Shown here piece after piece: positions 6,811 through 12,826 of a stretch of DNA of 14,742 nt. The stretch covers positions 1-14,742 of the forward strand of contig SYDD01000163.1 in NCBI GenBank assembly GCA_005786775.1. Reading direction: 5' to 3'. This DNA comes from Opitutaceae bacterium. Lineage in GTDB: Bacteria; Verrucomicrobiota; Verrucomicrobiia; Opitutales; Opitutaceae. Both the position numbers and the translations under genes were made by a program. The notes beneath the pieces were generated by a model, which worked only from the letters and a program-made list of their open reading frames with translations, had not been told where the DNA came from and did no database searches. The first letter of the stretch is position 1, and every line of letters begins with the position of its first letter.

Positions 6811-9567
6811 TTAGAATCGATAGGTCGCGGAGGCGCGGAAGTTGATACCGCTACCGGGAACCACCAACATGCGGGAAAGCGAGGCGAGGATGTACTCCTT
6901 GTCGAATACGTTGTCGACATTCGCCTGATACGTCCAAGCGCCGCGGGTATAGCTGGCCGAGAGATCCACGAGCGTGCGGGCGGGGAGATAAAAGGTCGGA
7001 AGATTCGGAATCAGCCGGGTGGGCGTGCTGGCGGCCGTCACTCCGGAAGCGGCATCACCCGGGCGCTTGTCCAGCCAATTGGCTCCCGCGGATACACTGA
7101 AGCCCTTCAGAGCGGACCCCTGGAACTCATACCGAGCCCAAGCGGCGGCAGATTTTTCGGCCGTGCCGCGGAACGGAACGTTGAATGGGTCGCGGTTGGT
7201 AAAGGCGGTATAGTGGCCGATGACGGTCAGCCCCTTCTGGATCTCGAACGTTCCCTCCAGTTCCCAGCCCTTTGCCACTCGGTCGGAGAACAGATTCGGA
7301 AGGCGGGGATTCGGGGGCGGGCTCACAAGATTGCCCGGGTTGGTGACGGAAAACGCGTTTTGGTTAATCTTGAAGTAGGTGACCGCAAGCTGGAGGCGGT
7401 TATCGGCCAGACGAACGCGACCACCGAATTCATCCTGAATCCCTTCGGAGAACGCCGGGGTGCCGGGCGGGGAGATGCTGCTGGCAATGGGCGACGCGTT
7501 CTCTGCATGGCCGTAGAAGAGCGAGACGTTCGGAACCGGTTTCACGACCACGCCGTAGTTGACCGTGGTTGCATCGGAGTTGATCGTGGAACTGGTGCGA
7601 CCGGGCAGCAATTGCCTCGTTCCGTTGCGCGACTCGATTTTAGAAACGCCAGCGGAGAAGATGGCGCGGCCGTCAAAGGCGGTCACGCTCTGGTTGAGGT
7701 AGTACTGGCGGGTGAGCTCGAGGATATCAAATTTGTCGAGCGTCACTCCCGTGCTCCGGTATTGGCCCAGCACGACTCTATCCATGTTGATCGGCACGCC
7801 TTCACTGCCGACGACAAAGACCGACGCGTCCGCATCGGGCTGGCGTCGCGTGTAGGCGAAGCCGGCGCTGGTCGTGGACTTCACCCCCGCCACAGTGCGC
7901 TCGTAGACCCAGTCGTTTTGGAAGTTCTGCCGCTTCTCAATGATATCTGCGGTCGAACCGGTTTGGTTGAAGGTGCGGTTCTGCGCGGCTGCAGGCGACG
8001 GAGCGAAGGCCGGCCCTGGACCGAACACCGTGAAGGGAACGTACAGACCTGTGTTGGGATCGCGTGCGCCGCCGTCACCATTGGTGGACGCGAAGTTGAG
8101 CTGGTACGTGCGCATCGCGTAGTTGACGTGGCGTGCGGCCACGCGGACGGACAGGTGGTCGGTCAGTTCGCTCGTAAGGAAGGCCTGGAAAGACGTGCGC
8201 CGATCCGTGCGGTAGACATCGTCGTTGTAGAAGGCGGTGGTGGGCGAGACACCGGCGAGCATCCGCGCTTCGTTGGTCGAGCCGGCCGAAGGGTCGATCG
8301 GAAAGCCGAGGTAAGTCCCCGCCTTCCACTTCAAGAACTCTGCCTGAACAGTGAGCTTGGTGTTGGGCGCAAGCTGGTAGGAAAGGGAGGGAGAGATGCT
8401 GTGACGCCGTGTGCGGGTCTTGTCATAGTACGCGTCGTAATCGCGGTAGGTGGCCAAGAGGCGGTAGGCGAATTTGCCGCTCGAGTCCCCCAGTCGTCCG
8501 GTGGAGTCGAGCTCCACGCCGCCTGCATCGAAGGCGCCGTATTCAAATCGCACGCTGTGGCGGGGACTGACGAACAGCGGCTTCTTGGTCACGTGGTTGA
8601 CCGTGCCGCCGGGATTACCGGAGGGCGAGATGATGGCGTTCGGGCCTTTGACGACCTCGATGCGATCGAGCAAGAACGGGTCCAGGTTATTGTAGGAATT
8701 CGAGTAGAAGCCATCCACGGTTTGTCCGTCCCATTGGAAGCCGCGCACGGTGACGCGGTCCAAGCCGTTCGGGAGGGTGGATTCCGTTACCCCGGAGATA
8801 TACTTCAGGGCGTCGATGGTTCGGACCGCTCCGACGTCTTTCATGAGGGCCTCCGGCACTACGCTGATGGCCTGCGGCGAGTCGAAGATGGACGTGCGCA
8901 GACGGCCGCCGCTGGTCGCTTCGGCGGCCTGGTAGCGATTGGGGGCCTGGCCGGAGACCTCGAAGGCGGAAAGCTTGACGACGTCACCGGCGGCGGGGGT
9001 CTGGGCATCGACCGCAGGGGATGCGGCGAGCCAGGCGACGAGCGCGGTGAGCAAGGTGCGGGGTGATCTCATAGGTATGACGGGCGTTTTGGTTTCGGGG
9101 TCGGAAACAGGTCCGGCCTCCCCTCGCTTCGGCGTCGCTCCGGCAGTGCGCTTGCGGCTCACGACGAGGGCGCCGGTGGCGGCGTCCTGCTCGGCCGACA
9201 GCGCGGTGCCGGCCAGCATACGGTCGAGCGCGTCGCGCGGGGCGAACGCGCCGGCGACGGCGTTGGTCGTGGCGCCACGGACACGATCGACGAGGTAGAC
9301 GATCGGCGTGCCGGCAACGGCGGCGAACTGCTTGAGGGTGTCGGCGGCGTCGCCGCGGGGGAGGTTGAAGGTCCGCGTTCCGGCGTCCGCCGCCACCACC
9401 AAAGTAGCTCCGGCCGCGCTGTTGCCGCAGAGGACGGCCACGGGGACGGTGACTTGGGTTGATAGCAAACGCAGGAACACGACTACCCCTATAACGCAGC
9501 GGACGGCCAAAGGACCTGGTGCCTTCCCGAAAAATCCGTTCCACGCCTGGCGGAGGGTCAGCGGCAT
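6811..9567 (-). CDS. TonB-dependent (siderophore-type) receptor with N-terminal STN signalling domain and an internal signal-peptide-like segment
   Basis: An outer-membrane transporter of 918 residues from the ATG at 9567 (a GTG at 9573 adds two residues). It has an N-terminal hydrophobic segment (about 20-50) and an STN (secretin/TonB N-terminal) domain at about 66-136 with FNLPRGDAADTLKQFA, the part that talks to FecR in FecA-type receptors. A linker rich in charge and proline follows. At about 166-188 comes MRSPRTLLTALVAWLAASPAVDAQ, a second signal-peptide-like stretch, then VVKLSAFEVSG, which looks like a mature N-terminus. The plug (about 210-335) contains DSPQAISVVPEAL, ALKYISGVTES and LLDRIEVVKGPNAII, as in siderophore receptors. 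A 22-strand barrel should follow, ending in INFRASATYRF with a C-terminal Phe. It starts 25-31 bp after fecR. Iron-siderophore is the default ligand guess, but the ligand is not readable. By eye this gene is less GC-rich than its neighbours. Confidence 0.92.
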   Translation of the reverse strand: MPLTLRQAWNGFFGKAPGPLAVRCVIGVVVFLRLLSTQVTVPVAVLCGNSAAGATLVVAADAGTRTFNLPRGDAADTLKQFAAVAGTPIVYLVDRVRGATTNAVAGAFAPRDALDRMLAGTALSAEQDAATGALVVSRKRTAGATPKRGEAGPVSDPETKTPVIPMRSPRTLLTALVAWLAASPAVDAQTPAAGDVVKLSAFEVSGQAPNRYQAAEATSGGRLRTSIFDSPQAISVVPEALMKDVGAVRTIDALKYISGVTESTLPNGLDRVTVRGFQWDGQTVDGFYSNSYNNLDPFLLDRIEVVKGPNAIISPSGNPGGTVNHVTKKPLFVSPRHSVRFEYGAFDAGGVELDSTGRLGDSSGKFAYRLLATYRDYDAYYDKTRTRRHSISPSLSYQLAPNTKLTVQAEFLKWKAGTYLGFPIDPSAGSTNEARMLAGVSPTTAFYNDDVYRTDRRTSFQAFLTSELTDHLSVRVAARHVNYAMRTYQLNFASTNGDGGARDPNTGLYVPFTVFGPGPAFAPSPAAAQNRTFNQTGSTADIIEKRQNFQNDWVYERTVAGVKSTTSAGFAYTRRQPDADASVFVVGSEGVPINMDRVVLGQYRSTGVTLDKFDILELTRQYYLNQSVTAFDGRAIFSAGVSKIESRNGTRQLLPGRTSSTINSDATTVNYGVVVKPVPNVSLFYGHAENASPIASSISPPGTPAFSEGIQDEFGGRVRLADNRLQLAVTYFKINQNAFSVTNPGNLVSPPPNPRLPNLFSDRVAKGWELEGTFEIQKGLTVIGHYTAFTNRDPFNVPFRGTAEKSAAAWARYEFQGSALKGFSVSAGANWLDKRPGDAASGVTAASTPTRLIPNLPTFYLPARTLVDLSASYTRGAWTYQANVDNVFDKEYILASLSRMLVVPGSGINFRASATYRF

Positions 9568-9598
9568 CGCCACGGAGCGCTAGGGTGCAGCCGGCCGG

Positions 9599-10642
9599 CT
9601 AGGGGGCGCGGCGCAGGTGGATTTCCTTCCCGTCCCGGCGTTCGCCCACGATCTCGCCTTCGCGCTCGAGCAGGCGTACGAACGCCTCGGCTTCGTCGAG
9701 CGCGAAGCTCCCGCCGATCCGCCGGTCGGCAAGCGCCGGATCCGCCAAGAAGAGCTGGACCCGTCCACGCGCGTTGAAACGGGCCACGACTTCGGCCAGC
9801 GGCGCCTCCGCAAACTCCGCCAGCCGGCCTTGCCAGGCGAGCGCAGCGCGCAGCGCGACGGGAGCAACCTTCTCCACCACCGCCACCGGTGCCTGCCGCG
9901 GCAAGACCAGACGCTCGCCGGCGGCCACCAGCGGGGCCGACGCCGCGCCGGAAGACTCGGGACCGGTCTGGCCGACCCGGACCTTGCCTTCGGTGACGAT
10001 GACCTCGATGGCGCCATCGGCCGTATGGCGGACGTTGAAGGCAGTACCGACGGCGCGGACGGCCACGGGGCCTGCGCTCACGATGAACGGCCGCGCGGTG
10101 TCACGGGCCACGGCAAAATGAGCCTCGCCGGAGTCGAGGCTGACGCGGCGCTCCCCGGCCGTGAACTGGACGCGGACGACGCTGGCCGCGTTGAGCTCGA
10201 GCATCGAACCATCGTCGAGACGCGCCCGCTCGTAGCCGGCAACGGTCGTGGCGTAGCGGATTTCCGCGGAGCGGGGCAAGCCTCGCCACCCCAGCAACAG
10301 GCCAAGGGCGAGCACGGCGGCCAGGCCGGGCCACGCGAGCGAACGGGGGCGGCGGTGGGAGGCCGATTTTTCCGCCGGCGAGAAGGGCACGACCGGGGCG
10401 GCACGCTCGAAGGCGGTATTGAGTTCGCTGCGAAATTTCGGGCTCTCACCCAGCAGGCGGAGGGTCTGCTCCAGCCGGGCGACGGCAACAGGATGGCGCG
10501 GATCGGCTCGGAGCCACTGCGCGAATTCACGTTCGCGGGCGGGCGTAAACCCGTCATCGCGCTCGGTGAGCCAGCCGATGGCGGTATCCTCGATCGTGGC
10601 GGGATCGGGCGGTGGGGGCTGGGGGGAGGACGGAGGCGTCAT
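9599..10642 (-). CDS. FecR-family anti-sigma factor / signal transducer
   Basis: A 347-residue inner-membrane regulator with the usual FecR layout. A cytoplasmic DUF4880 region (about 17-62, AIGWLTERDDGFTPAREREF and FAQWLRADPRHPVAVARLEQ) binds the sigma factor. A single membrane helix lies at about 103-118 (AWPGLAAVLALGLLLGW). The periplasmic FecR domain (about 127-225) contains TTVAGYERARLDDGSMLELNA in two adjoining pieces and VRAVGTAFNV. A DUF4974-like C-terminal part (about 270-345, FAEAPLAEVVARFNARG) should contact the receptor's STN domain. Its start codon overlaps the sigma-factor stop by four bases (ATGA at 10639-10642), so the two proteins are made by coupled translation. It should hold the sigma factor inactive, or activate it, until the receptor signals ligand binding. 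Confidence 0.93.
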   Translation of the reverse strand: MTPPSSPQPPPPDPATIEDTAIGWLTERDDGFTPAREREFAQWLRADPRHPVAVARLEQTLRLLGESPKFRSELNTAFERAAPVVPFSPAEKSASHRRPRSLAWPGLAAVLALGLLLGWRGLPRSAEIRYATTVAGYERARLDDGSMLELNAASVVRVQFTAGERRVSLDSGEAHFAVARDTARPFIVSAGPVAVRAVGTAFNVRHTADGAIEVIVTEGKVRVGQTGPESSGAASAPLVAAGERLVLPRQAPVAVVEKVAPVALRAALAWQGRLAEFAEAPLAEVVARFNARGRVQLFLADPALADRRIGGSFALDEAEAFVRLLEREGEIVGERRDGKEIHLRRAP

Positions 10643-11199
10643 GGCGTCGGTTCGCGGTCTGGGGCGGCGTCGGCGAGGCCGCGGGCTTCGAAGTAGCGGG
10701 CGCAGTCGCGCACGCCCTTGAGGAGGTGACCTTTCACCGTGCCGAGCGAAATGCCGAGGCGCGCGGCGATCTCCTTACCGGAGCGACCATCGAGGTAGCG
10801 GAGCAGCATCACCTCGCGGCAGCGCTCGGGCAGCGCGCCCAGGGCCTCGGTGAGCGCCTCGCGCCGCTGGCGGCGCTCAAGTGTTTCGGCCGCGGTGGGC
10901 GGAGCCTCGAGCAGCGGCAGCTCGATCAGGTCCTGGTCGGCGGCGAGGGGGGCGTGGGGTTGAGCCTGAAGGCGCCGGAACAGGTCGATCGCCGCATTGC
11001 GCGCCGTGGTGAAGAGGAAGGCTTTCGGATGCGTCAGGCGGCCCGGGTCCTGCACGCCCAGGATCCGGGCGTAAGTTTCCTGCACCAAATCGTCGTGGTC
11101 CGGCAGCGCCGGGAACCGCTTCGACAGATAGGCCCTCAGGGCGGGCTCGTGCGGGTGCACGTGCTCGGAGAACCAGCGGGCCTTTTCGGCATTGGACAT
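10639..11199 (-). CDS. ECF (FecI-like) RNA polymerase sigma factor
   Basis: A 186-residue sigma-70 family protein with only regions 2 and 4. Region 2 is at about 15-80, with LPDHDDLVQETYARILGV (the conserved D-D-L-V-Q-E core) and HPKAFLFTTARNAAIDLFRR (promoter melting and -10 recognition). Region 4 is at about 112-170, with LPERCREVMLLRYLDGRSGKE and the helix-turn-helix IAARLGISLGTVKGHLLKG that reads the -35 element. The frame stays open upstream to 11670, but the upstream part is arginine-rich noise that reads through the copy B repeat, so I place the start at the ATG at 11199, which gives the family length. It is first in the sigma-FecR-receptor operon and should direct transcription of the receptor when the ligand signal arrives. 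Confidence 0.92.
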   Translation of the reverse strand: MSNAEKARWFSEHVHPHEPALRAYLSKRFPALPDHDDLVQETYARILGVQDPGRLTHPKAFLFTTARNAAIDLFRRLQAQPHAPLAADQDLIELPLLEAPPTAAETLERRQRREALTEALGALPERCREVMLLRYLDGRSGKEIAARLGISLGTVKGHLLKGVRDCARYFEARGLADAAPDREPTP

Positions 11200-11227
11200 C
11201 GGGGAAACCAGTCGGGAAGAGAGCCTG

Positions 11228-11256
11228 TTTATCGATTCGCCGCCGCACCGAGTCCA
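11228..11256 (-). promoter_or_regulatory. Candidate sigma-70 promoter for the sigma-factor operon
   Basis: On the minus strand TGGACT (11251-11256) and GATAAA (11228-11233) each match the -35 and -10 consensus at 4 of 6 positions, with an exact 17-bp spacer. Transcription would start near 11221, about 22 bases before the ATG. It is a moderate match in a region where AT-rich hexamers are rare. Confidence 0.35.
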
Positions 11257-11376
11257 GCGGCTTGCGGGCCCAGACCGGTCCAGGCGGATTTTTTTAAATC
11301 GCACCAGGTCCAAATCGCAGGTTCTGCGTCTTAGCGGGAGCGCGGCCACCGCCTCGTCTCTGCCCGCCGCTCGCGG

Positions 11377-11434
11377 CGGGCCGGCTTGGCGCCTCGGTGC
11401 AGCCGTGGTGCGAGGCGCCGGCTGGACCGGCCCG
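11377..11434 (-). terminator. Large imperfect hairpin beyond repeat copy B
   Basis: CGGGCCGG (11377-11384) pairs with CCGGCCCG (11427-11434), and inside it GGCGCCTCG (11389-11397) pairs with CGAGGCGCC (11411-11419) around a 14-base loop. On the minus strand it lies just after the relic stop codon at 11451, where the terminator of the lost gene would be. There is no U-tract, so the terminator role is inferred. It could equally be a REP-like palindrome. Confidence 0.45.
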
Positions 11435-11443
11435 ACTTGGCCA

Positions 11444-11511
11444 CCGCGCCTCAGTCGATCTCGTAGACCTCCACGATGCCCACGCCGGGCAGCGCGGGCT
11501 GGTCGAGGCGC
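11444..11511 (-). pseudogene. 68-bp relic of the metalloprotease-type 3' end (repeat copy B)
   Basis: On the minus strand it encodes RLDQPALPGVGIVEVYEID and a TGA at 11451-11453. It is identical to 177-244 over all 68 bp and to copy C over the 61 bp from 11451 to 11511. Upstream of the Arg codon the homology ends at once (CTTTGAACGG instead of the domain sequence), so only the last 20 codons of the gene survive here. It lies in the same orientation as copies A and C. Confidence 0.85.
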
Positions 11512-11666
11512 TTTGAACGGTCTGGCCGCCCCGCCAAGGGCGAGATGCTTCCCCAGTCGGAAGGAGGATGCATTCTCCGGCCACCTCGGGCATGGAGACT
11601 CGAAGGTCGTCGGTTCATTTCGGGCCGAGTCATCGGGGAATCCAGCGGATAACCTGGCCAAAAGGT

Positions 11667-11891
11667 TCACCCGGCCAATCGTTCGAGCCGCCAGCGCAGG
11701 GCATCCGGGGCAGGCGCGTAGGCGCTCTCCGCCGGCGGGATCAGCGGCTGCCCGTCCAGCCGGGACAGGTCTTCCTCACCCCGGGAACGGCGCGGCTCCA
11801 CCCGCCGCGACACGTGCCAGCGCGCGTCCGGGCCCGGCGGCTTCGCCGGCGCTTCGATCACGAACCGCCGCGACCCGAAAATCCGGGCCAC
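11667..11891 (-). CDS. Small unrecognised protein (74 aa), possible
   Basis: I do not recognise this protein. From a GTG at 11891 it reads MARIFGSRRFVIEAPAKPPG and ends in PDALRWRLERLAG. It has no signal peptide or membrane segment, is basic with two Trp, and contains the polar segment SRRVEPRRSRGEEDLSRLDG. Support for coding comes from codon use: nearly all third positions are G or C (about 90% by hand), with lower GC at the first and second positions, the pattern of real genes in this DNA. Against it, there is no ribosome-binding site, and the frame continues upstream (GSVDAFDTPP) to a TAG without another start, so it could be a relic that has lost its beginning. It is divergent from the vapB gene, 71 bp away. 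Confidence 0.4.
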   Translation of the reverse strand: MARIFGSRRFVIEAPAKPPGPDARWHVSRRVEPRRSRGEEDLSRLDGQPLIPPAESAYAPAPDALRWRLERLAG

Positions 11892-11927
11892 GGGAGGCGT
11901 GTCAAAGGCGTCGACCGAGCCGATCCC

Positions 11928-11955
11928 TTGACCGTGCCCACATTCGCCCTAAAAC
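11928..11955 (+). promoter_or_regulatory. Probable vapBC promoter giving a leaderless mRNA
   Basis: TTGACC (11928-11933) and TAAAAC (11950-11955) are separated by 16 bp. The -35 matches consensus at 5 of 6 positions. Seven bases after the -10 comes the vapB ATG at 11963, so the expected transcription start is at or next to the A of the start codon. No Shine-Dalgarno sequence precedes that ATG, which fits leaderless translation. Confidence 0.45.
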
Positions 11956-11962
11956 CAGATTG

Positions 11963-12208
11963 ATGAAGACCACCCTCGATCTCCCGGCCGATGTCGCCCA
12001 GACGCTGCGCCTCGAGTCGGTCCGCCGCGGCGGCCGGAAGGCCGGGTCGCTCACCTCCCTAGTCGCGGACGCGGTGCGCAGGACCTATGGTACGGCCGCC
12101 ACCGGAAAAACCCGGGTCGATCTGACGCCCGGGCGGGTCGTAATCCGCGCCGGGGCCGACGCTCCCAAGCTCACCCCCGCGTTGCTCAAGGGCGTGCTCC
12201 ACGACTGA
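11963..12208 (+). CDS. vapB: VapB-type antitoxin
   Basis: An 81-residue antitoxin. The N-terminus MKTTLDLPADVAQTLRLESV with the following helix LTSLVADAVRRTYG (about 30-43) is the pattern of a ribbon-helix-helix DNA-binding domain: beta-strand TTLDLP, then two helices. The second half (GRVVIRAGADAPKLTPALL) is polar and probably flexible, the part that wraps and blocks the toxin. The pair should bind its own promoter and repress it. The start is fixed by the promoter only seven bases upstream and by the Met-Lys-Thr-Thr start typical of the family. The toxin gene begins 3 bp after the stop codon. Confidence 0.8.
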   Translation: MKTTLDLPADVAQTLRLESVRRGGRKAGSLTSLVADAVRRTYGTAATGKTRVDLTPGRVVIRAGADAPKLTPALLKGVLHD

Positions 12209-12211
12209 GCC

Positions 12212-12628
12212 GTGAAGGTGCTGCTGGACAACGACGTGTTTTTCGCGGCGCTCGTGCGAGGTCATCCCCATCACGCCCCTTCCCGTCGCTGGCTGGACCA
12301 CACGAAGCCGACGGGATGGGGCATCGCCAGCGAGACGTACCTCGCCGCCGTCCGCCTGCTGATGAATCCCAAGGTGTTAGGTTCGGGTGCGCTACCCGCC
12401 GCCACCGCGGTGCGGGCGGTGGAGACGGAGCTGGGCGGACCCTTTCCCGGCCGCGTCCTCGTCGCCCCCCGAAGGCCCGACCGGGAGATGCTGGAAGCGG
12501 CCGCGGGGCACCGGGAGATCATGGACATCTGGCTGGTGCAGATCGCCCGCGATACCGGCCACAAACTCGCCACCCACGACCAGGGAGCCCTCTCCCGCTG
12601 GCCAAAAGACACGCTGGCCGTCGGCTAG
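12212..12628 (+). CDS. vapC: VapC-type PIN-domain ribonuclease toxin
   Basis: A 138-residue PIN-domain protein, the full length of the family. The acidic metal-binding residues sit where expected: Asp6 (VLLDNDVFFAAL, with Asp8), Glu41 (ASETYLAAVRLLMNP), Asp105 (IMDIWLVQIA) and Asp123 (LATHDQGAL). Such toxins cut specific RNAs (tRNA or rRNA) when the antitoxin is degraded. The GTG at 12212 is chosen because it is 3 bp from the vapB stop and starts the first beta-strand. There is no Shine-Dalgarno sequence, so translation is probably coupled to vapB. All four catalytic positions are intact, so the toxin looks functional. Confidence 0.88.
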   Translation: MKVLLDNDVFFAALVRGHPHHAPSRRWLDHTKPTGWGIASETYLAAVRLLMNPKVLGSGALPAATAVRAVETELGGPFPGRVLVAPRRPDREMLEAAAGHREIMDIWLVQIARDTGHKLATHDQGALSRWPKDTLAVG

Positions 12629-12659
12629 CGGGGGCGCTCCGGCGGGGGGGTAATCGAAC

Positions 12660-12721
12660 GGGGCGAAACTTGTAACCGGTCAGGCGACGGGCCGGCGCTT
12701 GTGGCAGGTTTCGCCCTGACC
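12660..12721 (+). other. Two mutually exclusive stem-loops after vapC
   Basis: GGGCGAAAC (12661-12669) pairs with GTTTCGCCC (12708-12716), and GGTCAGG (12678-12684) pairs with CCTGACC (12715-12721). The right arms overlap by two bases, so both cannot form fully together. The structure is 31 bp downstream of the vapC stop and may end the vapBC transcript, though no T-tract follows. Confidence 0.35.
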
Positions 12722-12742
12722 CTCGTTCGCGTTCGCACGAAG

Positions 12743-12800
12743 GGCTACGCGGGAGGGAATTCCCGTCTTCACCACCGGGGCAAGATGCCCCGGCTACACC
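12743..12800. repeat. Palindrome-rich intergenic element below the metalloprotease gene
   Basis: Read on the minus strand it opens with GTAGCC, continues with the perfect hairpin CCGGGGCA-TCT-TGCCCCGG (12775-12793), then the 10-bp palindrome GGGAATTCCC, and closes with GTAGCC again. It lies 26 bp after the metalloprotease stop codon and may serve as its transcription end. The form recalls intergenic repeats that I believe are common in Verrucomicrobiota, but a second full copy is not in the window. Only GTGTAGCCGGCAGAC-like sequence near 158-170 resembles part of it. Confidence 0.4.
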
Positions 12801-12826
12801 AAGCCGGCAGACAAACCCCACCTCCT

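Larger units (their letters stand above)
11200..11666. other. Gene-free interval upstream of the sigma factor with promoter, hairpins and relic repeat
   Basis: About 467 bp with no convincing gene. It contains, from low to high coordinate, a candidate minus-strand promoter (11228-11256), an A/T run GATTTTTTTAAATC (11287-11300) that stands out in GC-rich DNA, a small perfect hairpin CCCGCCG-CTCG-CGGCGGG (11363-11380), a large hairpin (11377-11434) and the 68-bp repeat copy B (11444-11511). I see nothing recognisable in 11512-11666. Confidence 0.6.

Noticed and set aside
6112..9066. Very long plus-strand open frame (984 codons) opposite the receptor gene and the start of the DUF1549 gene
   Set aside because: It runs antisense across two genes with clear domains. 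Its translation is Gly/Arg/Val-rich without any recognisable family. High-GC genes commonly leave such an open antisense frame.
11200..11670. Upstream extension of the sigma-factor frame to 11670
   Set aside because: It reads through a hairpin and the copy B relic in a different frame and is Arg/Ala-rich. The family length is met by the ATG at 11199.
11568..11963. Plus-strand 131-codon open frame before vapB, preceded by a GGAGG-like sequence
   Set aside because: The AGGAGG is too close to the ATG, the product is Arg/Pro-rich with no family, and codon periodicity in 11667-11891 favours the opposite strand.
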